A DNA stretch of 40,128 bases, taken from NCBI GenBank assembly GCA_964017145.1, contig CAXHKQ010000159.1:1-40128 (forward strand), given 5' to 3'. Within the stretch, counting starts at the first letter, position 1, and every line of letters begins with the position of its first letter. Positions 1 to 10,945 of this stretch are shown here, piece by piece. The DNA comes from Agrocybe praecox. Taxonomy: Eukaryota; Basidiomycota; Agaricomycetes; Agaricales; Agrocybaceae. A program made the position numbers and the translations under genes. Under the pieces are notes generated by a model. It searched no databases and was not told the DNA's origin. It saw only the letters and a list, made by a program, of their open reading frames with translations.

Positions 1-600
1 TTTCCTGACTGATGTCCCAAAATGGAAGTAATTTCCCAATTAGGACATGTTCGCTTTTTTAGAATGTTGTGAAGGGTTATGGCTTATGTTTATGCTGTAT
101 AACATACATATGAGGTCTGTCAATAGTTTAAGAATAGTCTTGTATTTTTAATAGGGTGAAACCACAGCAAATGTGCGCTTTTTGAGAGCATTTTATAAAT
201 AGTACAGATCATTTTTGAATATTATGTAAATGCACTGCAATCCCATTGATTTTGGATCTGTATATGCAGTGGATAAATAATGATAAATGCATAGAATACT
301 GTATCAGGATTTTATTTGATGAAAAGGCACTCATAATAGAGTGAAATAGACATTTGGTGCGCTTTTTGGACCTATTTATAAATAGACCAGATTATTTTTG
401 AACATTATCCAGATGCACTTTTCTGCATCCATCCCTTCCTTTTAGATTTTCGCATTTTTGAGTGCACCATAAATCCTTATAAATGTATAGAATGCTATAT
501 CCACCTTTTGTTTTATCAAAAAGCACCTAGATCATAGCAAACTGTACAACATGCAGTGAAAACCGCTTTTTTAGGGAATTAGTCATGTGAGAGAGATGCC
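1..600. repeat. AT-rich degenerate tandem repeat, units about 125-205 bp
   Basis: A CGCTTTTT-centred block recurs near 50, 173, 359 and 563. The second and third occurrences are each followed by a similar run: a TATAAATAG motif, then CAGAT, then TTTTTGAA and a TGCACT motif. Spacing is irregular (about 125-205 bp) and copies are diverged. No convincing coding potential was seen. This reads as degraded satellite-like or transposon-derived sequence. Confidence 0.5.
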
Positions 601-1090
601 ACAGCCACAGATATGATAAGATAGGTCGTCACAGCCACAGATGTGATAAGATATGATATGATAAGATTACACAGCCACATAAGATAAGATATAAAATACA
701 TAGCCACATTTTTGATAAGGTAGCATTGCACTGCTATGCTTTAGATAAGATAAAATAGCGCAGAGTACAGCCACAGATACAAAAATTATATGGCTGTGTA
801 GAGAAAAATTCAAGGATCATGCTAAATATTTTTTATTACATAACCATCAGTGGATCAACCACAAAACGCAAAATGTCCGTGGAAAGCTGGATAGAAATCA
901 AAATAAAAGATTGAAATATTTATAGCAAGCCAAAAATAAATTCTAAAATTATCAAAAAATATGCCCCATGCTATTTTAGACTTGATCTATCCAAATATAT
1001 AAAGTGTGCTAAAAATAGGTCAAAGTTAAAAATAGATCAAACTAAAAATAGATTTAACTAAAATTATTTAAATCTAAAAATATTTTTTCT
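600..1090. repeat. Dispersed repeat, copy 1 (related to 10240-10680)
   Basis: It starts with several CAGCCACAGAT..GATAAGAT units. It continues with a TATGGCTGTGTAGAGAAAAA block and then AT-rich sequence with CAAAATGCAAAA-like and AATATTTATA motifs. The same order of motifs occurs around 10240-10680, so the two are diverged copies of one non-coding dispersed family. No ORF supports a protein here. Confidence 0.5.
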
Positions 1091-1325
1091 GTTCTATTTT
1101 TATCCTATTATAAAAGGCTTTTATTTTAAAATCCAGACAGAAGAATTGACATTAAACAAAAACAAAAACAAAAAATTAAAATTAACTTTTTTTTAAAAAA
1201 AAAAAAACAACAACAACAAAAAAACAAAAAACAAAAAACAAAAAATTCATTTAAATTTTCAAATTTTATATTTGTTTTTTTTTTTTTTAAAAAAAAAAAA
1301 ACATAAAGTAAAAACTCAACAATAT
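1091..1325. repeat. A/T homopolymer-rich low-complexity tract
   Basis: Runs of T followed by A (near 1187-1206 and 1268-1301) and CAA/AAAAC strings make this a low-complexity region. The short ORF overlapping it is composed almost only of Phe, Lys and Cys and is an artefact of composition. Confidence 0.7.
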
Positions 1326-1459
1326 TATATGGCACACACAGCTATTCAAACTTATTTGTGAGGCCTAATCCAGCTATAATGACTTGACCCTTTTGACATT
1401 GCAAAGCTTGGCCTTCTACTCTGTCTGCATAGCCCAACCTAAAGATTTGAACCCAAACA

Positions 1460-1960
1460 CCTAGGCCTTTGTATTTATTCACAACAAAATCATAAGCTCT
1501 AACATATACGTTCAACGCCTTCAGATCTACTCACAACCAAGACATAAGCTCTAACATTCATACTCAAGAAAGACATCCTGTCAGAGGTCAACTTAGATAT
1601 GTGGAGAAGGATGCCTAGCAAACATAAGAGCAGGGAAGATGGGGTCACAATGTAAGAATAGTATAACTGTGGACACAAGAACATGCCTTGACACATCCCA
1701 ATCCAGGTCTTCAAAGCTATTCACAACCAAGTTGTAAACTGTAACATCCACACTCAACAGTGACATCTTAACCTAGCTCCTTGAATGTATTTGCATATCT
1801 AAACCCAGATGTGAGATCCAATGTGCACACTGTAGCTTATTTACAAGTCCCAAGCTATTTGTAAGCACTGACACATACATTCCAACCTATAAGCAAGCCC
1901 TAACCAAGAGGTTTCAGCCCAGCCATAAGCCCTAATATAAACATTCTAATTCATCTGTTA
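1460..1960. repeat. Degenerate short repeats with ACAACCAAG..CATAAGC..CTAACAT motif
   Basis: A motif of the form TTCACAACCAAG, then a CATAAGCTCTAACAT-like string and an ACTCAA string, recurs near 1480, 1533 and 1720. A looser CAAGCCCTAACC form follows near 1890. Copies are irregular. No gene was recognised between 1326 and 2286. Confidence 0.4.
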
Positions 1961-2286
1961 TATCTCTTTTCAGATACTACATATATAACCCTAGTATTAC
2001 ACAAAAAATGAGCTCAAATGGCTCATAAATAAACCCTAGAACAGCAAAACAATATGCACCCTACCCTAGGAAAATGCTATAAAAATAATGATTTTTGTAT
2101 TTAAAATTTGTCAGAAGGACCTCTGGAACCTGCTTGGATTTTAAAAATTTTACAAAGTGACAAAAACTTTTGACGTCACGAAAAATTTTATGCAGAGTTT
2201 TTTTTTTTTTCTTCACCACCTCTAGGCTGCAAAAAAGACCATATTTTTGTAGCCTAATAGGTACCTTCAAGGGGGCCACTGAAGTG

Positions 2287-3988
2287 CTTCTATAGAAGGT
2301 TCATTGAGGATTTTGCAGACATTGCCAAGCCACTTCATGAATTGACAAAGAAGGGAACAGTTTGGAGATGGGGACTTAGACACCAGGAAGCTTTTGACCA
2401 GTTGAAACTTAAGGTCACATCCTCTCCTGTTTTGATTTTCCCTGATGATAATAAGCCATATAAAGTTGAAGCAGATAGCTCAGATTATGCTACTGGGGCT
2501 GTCTTATCTCAGGAAGGATCAGATGGGAAATGGCATCCTGTGGCCTTTATGTCTAAGTCTCTCTCTGAAGTAGAAAGGAATTATGAGATTCATGACAAGG
2601 AAATGCTGGCTATTATCAGAGCACTAGATGAATGGAGACACTATCTTGAAGGAACTCAACATACATTTGAGATTTGGACAGATCACAAGAATCTAGAGTA
2701 CTTTATGACTGCCCAAAAGCTAAGCAGAAGGCAGGCCAGATGGTCACTCTTTTTGTCCAGATTTGACTTCTCTCTTCATCATAGGCCTGGTAAAAAATCA
2801 TTGAAGCCAGATGCTCTGTCTAGGAGATCAGATCATAAGAAGGGGGAGAATGATAATGAAAAGGGTAATTCTCCTCAAACCTTCCTACTTCAAAATCCAA
2901 GCTCTCAAACAGGGACACACCATTTTGTCTGGTCCTGAGACTGATCTTCTAAAGAAAATCAGAGAAGCAAAGGACATGGATGAAAAGGTTGTGAAGGCAG
3001 TACAGGAATTGAAGGGATCCTCAACCAAGAAGATAGAAGGACAGGAATGGGCAGAAGAGCAAGGACTTATTCTCTACAGAGGGAAAGTGTATGTTCCCAA
3101 AGACAAAGATCTTAGAAGGAAAATTGTGGAACTACATCATGATGCCTACATTGCTGGACACCCAGGAAAATGGAAGACAATAGAGCTTGTCTCTAGGAAT
3201 TATTGGTGGCCAGGAATGTCTCACTACATTGCAGCCTACACTAGAAGCTGTGACAAATGTAACAGGACAAAGACATTCCCAGCTAAGCCTGTTGGCTTCC
3301 TAACTCCTACTGAAATTCCTTCTGATGTCTGGCAAACCATTACTGTGGACTTTATCCCTGGATTACCTGAGTGTCAAGGGTACAATGCCATCATGATAGT
3401 TGTAGATAGGCTTAGCAAGATGATCCACATCATACCTACCACAGATGAGGTCACATCTGAAGGTACTGCTAAGCTCTACAGGGACTATGTCTGGAAACTG
3501 CATGGTCTACCTATCAAAATAATCTGTGATAGAGGTCCCCAGTTTGTCTCCAAGTTTATGAAAGAGCTCAACTCCTTACTAGGTATTCAGACTGCTTCAT
3601 CTACAGCCTATCACCCTCAGACAGATGGTCAAACTGAGAGGGTAAATCAAGAAGTAGAACAATATCTCAGGCTCTTCATAAACCATAGACAAGATGATTG
3701 GGTAGAATGGTTGTCCTTAGCTGAATTCTCCTACAAGAACAGAGTTCAAGCATCTACTAGGCAAACACCCTTTATGCTCAATAATGGTAGACATCCCAGG
3801 ATGGGCACAGAACCTCTTAGAGATAGCAAGATGGACACTGTAGATACCTTTGTGAAAAACATGGAAGAGGCCAGAAAAGAAGCAGAGTCTGCACTCAAAA
3901 AGGCTGCTGATGACATGGCCAAGTTCTATGATAGACACAGAGGTACACCTACTGAGTATAAGGTTGGGGACATGGTTTGGCTAGATGG
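2287..3988 (+). pseudogene. Truncated Ty3/gypsy pol fragment (end of RT, RNase H, integrase)
   Basis: The sequence is collinear with about 16089-17786 of the full-length element at 12393-18799, from the end of reverse transcriptase through RNase H and integrase. RNase H residues (EADSSDYATG, TDHKNLEYF) and the integrase zinc-binding and DDE regions are visible. An extra base near 2860 shifts the frame between RNase H and integrase. Both ends are cut inside coding sequence: no LTR, gag, protease or chromodomain remains. At residue level it is closer to the young full-length element than to the older copy at 10946 (for example GSSTKKIEGQEW). It is a dead fragment. Confidence 0.9.
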
Positions 3989-4149
3989 CACAGCGGACCA
4001 AGGACTGATGCGATCTCAGGTAGGGCAGCTACACTGTACAGTATGGTACTGTTGAATGGGTACATACAGTGTACTGTTGATACTAGCTGAGTGGGCCCAT
4101 TGGGCTCCTCCAGCAATGTATTACCATATTGAGCAGGTGCCTACGAGAC

Positions 4150-4760
4150 GCAGGGGTAGGTAGCGGGGGGATATCGTGCTGGGGTAGGGTGCCCGGGTGG
4201 GGTATCAGGTAGGGTAATAGGTTGGCAGGTCTGCAATATGCGCTTGGGTGGGGTATTGGGTAGGGTACTGGGTTGGGGGTCTACAGGATGCGCTCGGGAA
4301 TACTGGGCGGGGATCAGCAGGATGCGCTCGGGGGTACTGGTTTGGGATCCGGAGGATGCGCTCGGTTGGGTATGGGTGAGCAGTGGATATTCATGTATGC
4401 AGTTCGGATGGGCTATTTGGTAGGGTATTCGGATGGGGTCTGCAGGGTACGATCAGGTGCCATATTGGAATAGCGGGTCTACAGGATCCGCTAGGGTTTG
4501 GGATCGCAGATCCCGCTCATGCGGTAGTTGAGATTGATGGGGCTGCAGAATACGCCTGGGTTGGGTATTGGATTGGTAGGTCTGCTGGGTAGTGAATTGG
4601 TAAGTCTGCAGCTCCAGTGAGGTATTGGATTGGGATCCACAGGATGCACCCAGGTGCCAAATTATTGGATTGGCAAATCGGCAGGATGTTCCCTGGCGGG
4701 TATTGGATAGGCATTGGTGTAGCGGGTGTGCGAGGGATTGGGAGGTCAAGAATGGGTCTC
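4150..4760. repeat. G-rich minisatellite, unit about 40-50 bp
   Basis: Degenerate units containing GGTCTGCAGGATGCGCTCGG followed by GGGTATTGGG or GGTAGGGTA strings repeat many times with strong strand bias (G on plus). Several overlapping short ORFs in all frames here are shadows of the repeat. It lies between the gypsy fragment and a second tandem block and downstream of the minus-strand D-x-K-W gene. Confidence 0.65.
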
Positions 4761-4849
4761 GGTGTGATAATGCAGTTGTCTATATAGTACCTGTCAGTAG
4801 ACAGAAAGGATCGAGTGAAAGCACCCACATTACAATCCAATAATCGGAT

Positions 4850-5103
4850 ATGAACTCCCGCTCGGATGCCAGCTGGCCATTAAGGATCCGCTGAAATCAC
4901 TTGCATTAAAGTCTGATGATTGAATGAACTCCCGCTTGGATGCCAATAGAGATCTGCTAAATTCACACATTGAATTTCTAATTAGATGAATGCCCGCTCG
5001 GATGCCAGCTAGCTATTAAGGATCCGCTTAAATCATCCACATTGAATTTCAGTGATTGCATACCAATTCCCGCTGTGATACCCGCTGGCTATTAAGAATC
5101 GCT
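4850..5103. repeat. Tandem repeat, about 62-76 bp unit with CCCGCTcGGATgCC core
   Basis: Four diverged copies begin with AAcTCCCGCT near 4854, 4926, 4988 and 5065. Three of them (4854, 4988 and 5065) contain a CTATTAAGGATCCGCT-like string; the 4926 copy keeps only a short GATCTGCT. It lies just 3' of the D-x-K-W gene and could be a subterminal region of the KDZ-type remnant, but no terminal inverted repeat was found to prove this. Confidence 0.6.
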
Positions 5104-5294
5104 AATAAAATGATACCAACTCTTGTAACTTCACTCTTTTTACCTATACACACAACAGGGAACAATGACACCAGGAATATATATATATTAAAATAAAACA
5201 AATTATACGACGATTGTATATGACATGACGAAATAAAAAAAGTGACAACCATATATTACTTGACAAAAAAACAAAAAAAGCAACCTCCCGAAAT

Positions 5295-7462
5295 CTAGAT
5301 AAAAAAATCGTCAGACTGTGGTTCCTCTCTGTCAAGATTATCAAACATTTCAACATCGACAATAGCTGCAAAGTAATCCGCGTCCCGCACACGTAGGTTG
5401 TCAGGTGGCATTGGGATAGTGACTCGGCAAATGGGAGTTTCAGTGGATGAGGAGGAGGCGATATCGCTGGAATTGTCTGATAGGGTCTCATCCCCGTCTG
5501 CCGGGATCTCATCACTGACAATTTTGCAGATTGAGGATGGTGGGCTTGTTGCGGGAACAGGAGCAGGTGATGAGGAGGTTGCATGACTATCAGCAGTCCA
5601 CCAAGCCTTAGGATTGCGAATGGTTGGCGGGGAGATGGGAGCGGATGATGGTGATAGAACTCGTGTATGTAGTACCATGTGCCTTGCCAACCATTTACTG
5701 TCTGGATCTGCATGTGTTAAGGGAGCGGCACTAGCGGAGCCTTGAATGTCAGCCAGCCCTCTGGACTCCTGTTCAGGGGCAGAGGACTTGCGATGTCGAG
5801 ATGCCCATTTGTCATCAGGATCCGCTGCGGCATTAAAAGCAGGTTGAAACGTGGGAGCAGATACTTGTCCTATAGCCAGCGTGAGGACTTTGCTCCCTCC
5901 AGCTGCGGGGGCTGTTTGCTTTCGCCTCTTCAAAGAAATCCACTTCTCATCAAGGTCGGCACTTGTGCCCAGTGGAGCGTTGGAATCTGCTGCAGCTGGA
6001 TATGTGGTTTGAGCCACAGGGGATGGTTCTCGAGTGGGCGCTGACGATGTCAACTTGCGCTTTCTACCAAACCATGTGCTATCAAGGGCGGTATTGGCAG
6101 GCTGCGAGCTTGCGCCGTCCAATGGTCCTTTTGTTGCGGTTCCCAATGATCTTAATTGCTTTCCTTGACGTTTTTCAAGCCATTTGCTATCTGGGTCGTT
6201 GACTGAAGATGGGGCAGCGCAAGTTGCGATTGGCAGGACCTTAATTTCTCGACATCTTTCAAGCCATTTGCTGTCTGGGTCGGAGACTGAAGATGGGGCA
6301 GCGGGAGTTGTGGTTAGCGGGATCTTAATTTCTTCCAGCTGCCCAGGCCCCGCTCGGCCAGGTAATCCAGACGATCCTCCTCTCTTTTCTCTGCGTTTCT
6401 CAAGCCACTTGTTGTCCAGGTCGGAGACTGTGGACCAGGGAGCGAGAGGTGAAGCTAGCGCCTCTACTAGCGGGTCTGTTTCTGCTCGGATAGATGACTC
6501 CCGGCTGGCAACGGCATCCTCGCAAAATTTTCGCCATTCTGCATCAGGAACCACAGGATCTGTCATTAGGTTATCTTGCAGAGTATGAAGTGCACGCATG
6601 CGCTGCTGAGCCAGTGACCCATGGGCGGTCAATGTTGTCATAGAGTCTGACGCAAAGGTTGATACCTGCCGTAATCCCTCAATGCAATCCCACACCAGTG
6701 ATTGATTTGCATCGCACAATGCACAAGACAGATCAATTGGTCTTAGCACAGCACGCAAGATGTTGGGTCGGGGGGAAAGCAAGCCGGGAAGAAATTTCGT
6801 CAGAACGGGAGCGGAAGATGGAGGGGAAGCGGCAGAAGGGGGGGCGGGACCTGAAGCACTTGCGGCAGAGGATGAAGTGGGAGTTGGAGTTGGAATTCTG
6901 TGGGACATGAATGTGAACTCGTGAGTGTCCATACAAATATCCCGGTTTTCCCTGTTCATAGCGGCAATGTACGGATTGGCGGGACATGTGTCGCTTTCCC
7001 ACCATGCGTTATGATATTTGTCCGCAAGTGAAGCGGGATGACTCAGCGGCAAATCCTTGGTCACGTACTCAGCCATGTCGTCGTCAATATCCAACGTGAG
7101 CTGGGAAGGTTTTGCAAGCCCTATTGTTGAATACAACGCAAGTAGAATCATGGGAAGGTGCAGCTTGTAACCGAGTGCCGCTGCAATTCCAACACTAGAA
7201 AGAGAATATTCCTATAAATACATCAGCCACATGGGCCAAAAAAAAAGATTTGATATTGGCCACTTACAATTTCCTTTTGCAGAAGCCGTTGTTTCCAACC
7301 AGAAATTTTCTGGTCTTTCTCAGGCAGAATATAGTGGAGGGCCATCATAAAGCAGGAGGCATCATAATAGAGGCAATGTCGTATAACAGTGGACAAGGGA
7401 TTTCCATTGCGACCTTTGCCAAATGCCAAGTTGTAGTCAGAGGGTATGGGTTTTCCAGGCAT
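5295..7462 (-). CDS. Unrecognised protein with about eight D-x-K-W repeats, companion of a KDZ remnant
   Basis: Two exons (7462-7268 and 7211-5295) separated by a 56-bp GTAAGT..TATAG intron give 703 aa. I chose the ATG at 7462 (MPGKPIPSDY) because the longer upstream frame has no ATG; an extra 5' exon is possible. The protein is mostly Pro/Ala/Ser-rich and apparently disordered. A short motif of the form DPDSKWLxxR plus basic residues recurs at about residues 325, 372, 400, 437, 481, 525 and 563, with a weaker PDAEWRKF at about 285. There is a Cys pair (CALC) near 226 and an acidic C-terminus. I do not recognise the family. It lies 117 bp downstream of the transposase remnant on the same strand, so it is probably an accessory gene of that element. 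The frame is intact although the transposase is truncated. Confidence 0.6.
6178..6340. repeat. DNA-level tandem duplication of the D-x-K-W unit (about 84 bp)
   Basis: Two adjacent segments beginning AAGCCATTTGCT and running through GACTGAAGATGGGGCAGCG are near-identical, unlike the other more diverged copies of the peptide repeat. This suggests recent unit duplication in the D-x-K-W gene. Confidence 0.6.
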
Positions 7463-7578
7463 AGTGACAATGTGGGGGGGAAGAAAAAGTTGATGTGCGA
7501 TCAATAAGTTCAGCTATTTTTGTTAGAAGGCCAAACAAGAATATATTATTATATAAGAACATATTTATATCAACATTG

Positions 7579-9245
7579 TCACATGGGGACTCTAATATAA
7601 TTATCATTTTGATTCAAAAATAATGTGTCCGCGCGAACTGCAAGATCCCGCCACTGAGCGCACTGGCGAGAAGCAAACGCAGCAGGTCCCACTGAAATAT
7701 GCGGTAACATTTGTACCTCCCTCCATTGATTCCTTTTATGTAGAAAGAATGCAACTGTCCATTGCATTTCATTGTCCACGAGCAATTCTTCCTCCCTCCA
7801 TCTCTGATATATTGCACGACCTCTCAACCAGTGAACGTGTTTGACTGAAAAATAAGAGCATTATAATGAGACGATAGTTAATGACTAACATTCAAGCATT
7901 ACAGTTGGGTCAGCGGGTGGGACAAAATTGGGATTATCGAGATCCGGAGCAATTCGTGTACGAACAGTATGCCAGATCCACGAGAGCTGGATCCTGGAAG
8001 ACCATGGTTTATTATAATCAAGTATAGTGGTACTAGACTTCATGTGTTCCCGCAGCAGAAGCTGGTAACTAGCCATGAGGTTAGGTCCCGCACCCAAGCG
8101 GATCATCCGACTCCGCACACGGTTGTACACACGCCCATGGAATACAATCTGCTTGTTCATAGCTTCAATCACAGCGCGGGAGCGGGTCTTGATATCTTTG
8201 CTGGTTGCGGGTCTTATGAGATCGGAGAAGTGGAATGACTTGTCTGCAATAAGGTCCTGTATATGTGTCAGATGCTTTTCCGCTTGTGCCACACGGAACT
8301 CCAATTCATCTTGAATGTACAAACCTCTAGTATTTCTGTTGGAAGGTAAACAGAGTCGCACTTTCTCCAGCGGCGGCGGGCCTTCTGCATTATACACGTC
8401 GGGTGCAGGGTACTGGGTGTCTGGATTAGGGCCCAAGTTTTGCACAGCAGTGGTTGAAACATCTCCAGGATATATTAAAGCCTCCCAATCAATGTCATCC
8501 CCTTCAAAAGCAATATCAGCATTGCTATCAGGCGTAACTGCAACTCCCGCTTCATTCACAAGGCGTGAGAGCTGATCCAGCAAAGGTCGCAAAGAGTCCC
8601 GCTTTTCGTCTATTTTCTTTGCTTCCGCAGGGTCATGGTGACGACCTAGCCTGCCAAGGCGATCAATGACCTCCAGTCTGAATATGGGATATTCAATTTT
8701 AAACGCCGGCAAAGCGGAGAGTTGACATACTGAATTTCCTCCACAAAAAATGCAAATTCCAACCATGCTTTGACCGGGGTACACCCGTTGTCTGGTTCCA
8801 AACCAGCGGAGGATTGAGAGTTCCCGCCACGACCCGATCCATTGCGCGTCGCTATCTTGGGAATGTAAATATCCATAGCGGCAATGCTATCCATTCGTTC
8901 CTGCTCTGCGCACTCAATTGCACTGGTCCAGGCAGCAACCAATTCATTTCCAAATGTACTGCAGAGATTTAAGAAATATTCTTTGTAATGAGCATGTTTC
9001 AACTGAGCATTTTGTTTGTGGGAACACAAGTAGCGGGCCATGCTGAGCGCCTTTTTGTGATTAGAGTCGCACGCATGATCATCGAGGACTTCCGCTCGAT
9101 GGGCTAGTGTTGCGGTCCGCACGGATGGTGATATCATATTATGAATGAACCAAAGGGATTCTAAAATTTCCCCACTTGTGATCGCTGCGCCAGGGATGAA
9201 TGAAGGCGCAAATCGGAAGAAACACTCGTCCTTGTGGCCGTGCAC
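7579..9245 (-). pseudogene. KDZ-type transposase, C-terminal fragment (5' truncated)
   Basis: Three exons (9245-8731, 8677-7890, 7844-7579) joined over introns of 53 bp (GTATGT..CAG) and 45 bp (GTTAGT..CAG) give 523 open codons including the stop. Conserved KDZ strings are visible: HGHKDECFFRFAPSFIPGA, GEILESLW, ISPSVRTATLAHR, VLDDHACDS, then EEIQLEVIDRLGRLG and, near the end, HVHWLRGRAIYQRW and EMQWTV. The Glu of GEILE, probably catalytic, is kept. Everything before the V-HGH motif, including the Cys-rich N-terminus and the Asp motifs, is missing because the fragment abuts the unit beginning at about 9246. It is a different, deeply diverged lineage from the transposase at 35645-39440. Confidence 0.85.
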
Positions 9246-9564
9246 ATCAGGAAAATTGACTTTGTCCTTGAAGGTCTTTCAGGATCTTTAAAGATGCTAA
9301 AGATGCAAAAGACTGAAAGACGGTCAAAGACCTTTGAAAGCAAGGTGCTCTGGGTAAAAATCCATGAAAGTGCTCTAAAGATCATTCAAAGACTACTAAA
9401 GACACCAGAAAGATGCTACAATGACCCAGAAAGACAACTGAGGGACAACTGAAGCTAATTCAAAGATTCCAAAAAACTTACTTAATCTCCTCAGAGTCAT
9501 TACTGAATCCACTGGAATTATCAACACCAATTTATTCAATTTCACAGTAATACATGTGTTTATA

Positions 9565-9770
9565 TACTTATTGAAGCTAAAATAAAAGAGAGAAGAAAGG
9601 GAAATAGAGGGGGAAGAGGGTAGAAAAAAGGGAAACAGAGGAGAGGGGGAAGAGGATGTGCAAGGGAGAGGACAAAAAAAGACAGCAGGCAAAGAGGAGA
9701 GAGAAGAGGAGAGGGAAGGGGAAGAGGAGAGAAAAGGGGCAGAGGGCAGGGAGAAAAGGGGATAGTGGGC
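9565..9770. repeat. Homopurine-rich tract
   Basis: About 200 bp of almost uninterrupted GA-rich sequence on the plus strand (GAGAGAAG, GGGGAAGAG and similar). Overlapping minus-strand ORFs rich in Leu, Phe, Ser and Pro are compositional artefacts. Confidence 0.75.
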
Positions 9771-10239
9771 CCCTCAGAATGCCATAGTTATCTGTGGACA
9801 GCAGCGGTGAGTGACAAGACAGCATAGGCAGGGTACTTACCTTATAGCACCTGTTGCTCTGTGTTTTACCTCCTTCACCATCCTGCTATAACCATTCTCC
9901 ACCGTGCCACGTCACATCCTTACCCCCACCCATGTGCCCTTGCTCGTGCGCTGGCATCTATCAGCAGCGGTGGTGGCGGTTGTGCTGAGTTGCATTATGG
10001 TGGTGTTTGGGTTGTGTGGTGCTTGTTGTCATTGTTCATGGTGTTGTTGCAGTGTGATGACGATGGGAGGTGGTAGGAGTGGATGGTGGCAGTGGTAGTA
10101 AACAGCAGCGGCGGATGGTGGTGGTTAAGGAACAACCAGTGTGACGTGTCAACATCACACTGTTTGCTGTTGTTGTATGCAGTGAGTATGACGTCACCTG
10201 CATAGGTATGCAGAATGGCGAAAGTCCTAAGTCAAGGTT

Positions 10240-10680
10240 TGTGATCATATCTTATCTATGTTGTGGCTGTGAAAAAGTCACATGATGGTGGAAATTTATG
10301 ATTTCAAGTCTTGGGATTTCTTGCACTTGACGCTCCATTGCTGGTTGGCTTGTAGGTACATGTGACTTTGCACAGCCACATCAAAAAATATTTTTATATG
10401 GTTGTGTAGAGAAAAATCAGGGCATGTTTGTAAATATTTATTATGACATAAGCTTTGTTTGTTCAAGTGCAAAATGCAAAAAGATTTTTGAAGTGGCTGT
10501 TAAAATCAAAATAAATAATGTAAATATTTGTACAGAGCCAAATATTTATGCTAAAAATATGAAAAAATGTGTTTGGCCCTTATTTGTGACCAAATATTTG
10601 TAAACTGCAAAGTGGTCTAAAAATAGATTTTCATAAATATAAATAGATCTAACATAGACTACAATTGTCTATCACTGTGC
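10240..10680. repeat. Dispersed repeat, copy 2 (related to 600-1090)
   Basis: It shares with 600-1090 the order ATCTTATCT, GTGGCTGTG, then TATATGGTTGTGTAGAGAAAAA, a GCAAAATGCAAAA string and several AAATATTTAT motifs. It is non-coding. Confidence 0.5.
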
Positions 10681-10945
10681 ATCTCGAGCTACTGATTACC
10701 TAAAGCACCTCAAGGCAAAAATGGGTTTTCCTGATGTTGAAATATCATGAGCTATAAAATTAAAAAATTCTTTGATGAGCTAAAAAGATACTCAAAGACA
10801 CATAGAAGATATAAAAATTGAAAAAAACATGGAAAGACTAATAGAGACTCTGAAAGACCAGGAAGGACCAGGAAGGACACTCAAAGAAGTTGCCAGCTCA
10901 TCAATTACCTAAGTCACTATAAGGTCAAAAGGCTTTTTCCTGATG

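Larger units (their letters stand above)
9245..10945. mobile_element. Candidate 1.7 kb non-autonomous element with CATCAGGAAAA inverted ends
   Basis: The left edge reads CATCAGGAAAA outward-in, and the right edge ends in TTTTTCCTGATG, its inverse. Both edges coincide with abrupt truncations: the KDZ transposase fragment on the left and the older gypsy copy on the right. Inside are AAAGAC-rich stretches near both ends, a purine tract, and a dispersed AT-rich repeat. A second TTTTCCTGATG end preceded by a similar ATTACCTAA string lies near 10694-10733. No transposase ORF is present. No target-site duplication is visible. It could also be a composite of several repeats. Confidence 0.4.

Noticed and set aside
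1126..1335. Minus-strand ORF rich in Phe, Lys and Cys
   Set aside because: Product of A/T homopolymers; no motif and no plausible protein composition.
4238..4843. Cluster of overlapping ORFs on both strands
   Set aside because: All fall in the degenerate minisatellite; open frames reflect the repeat period.
5398..6910. Plus-strand ORFs opposite the D-x-K-W gene
   Set aside because: Antisense shadows; the minus-strand frame is longer, spliced, and has internal protein repeats.
8646..8784. Frameshift between the two overlapping frames of the KDZ remnant
   Set aside because: A 53-bp GTATGT..CAG intron (8730-8678) joins them in frame and restores EEIQLEVIDRLGRLG, so it is splicing rather than mutation.
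9396..9825. Minus-strand ORFs rich in Ser, Pro, Phe and Leu
   Set aside because: They translate a homopurine/homopyrimidine tract and look purely compositional.
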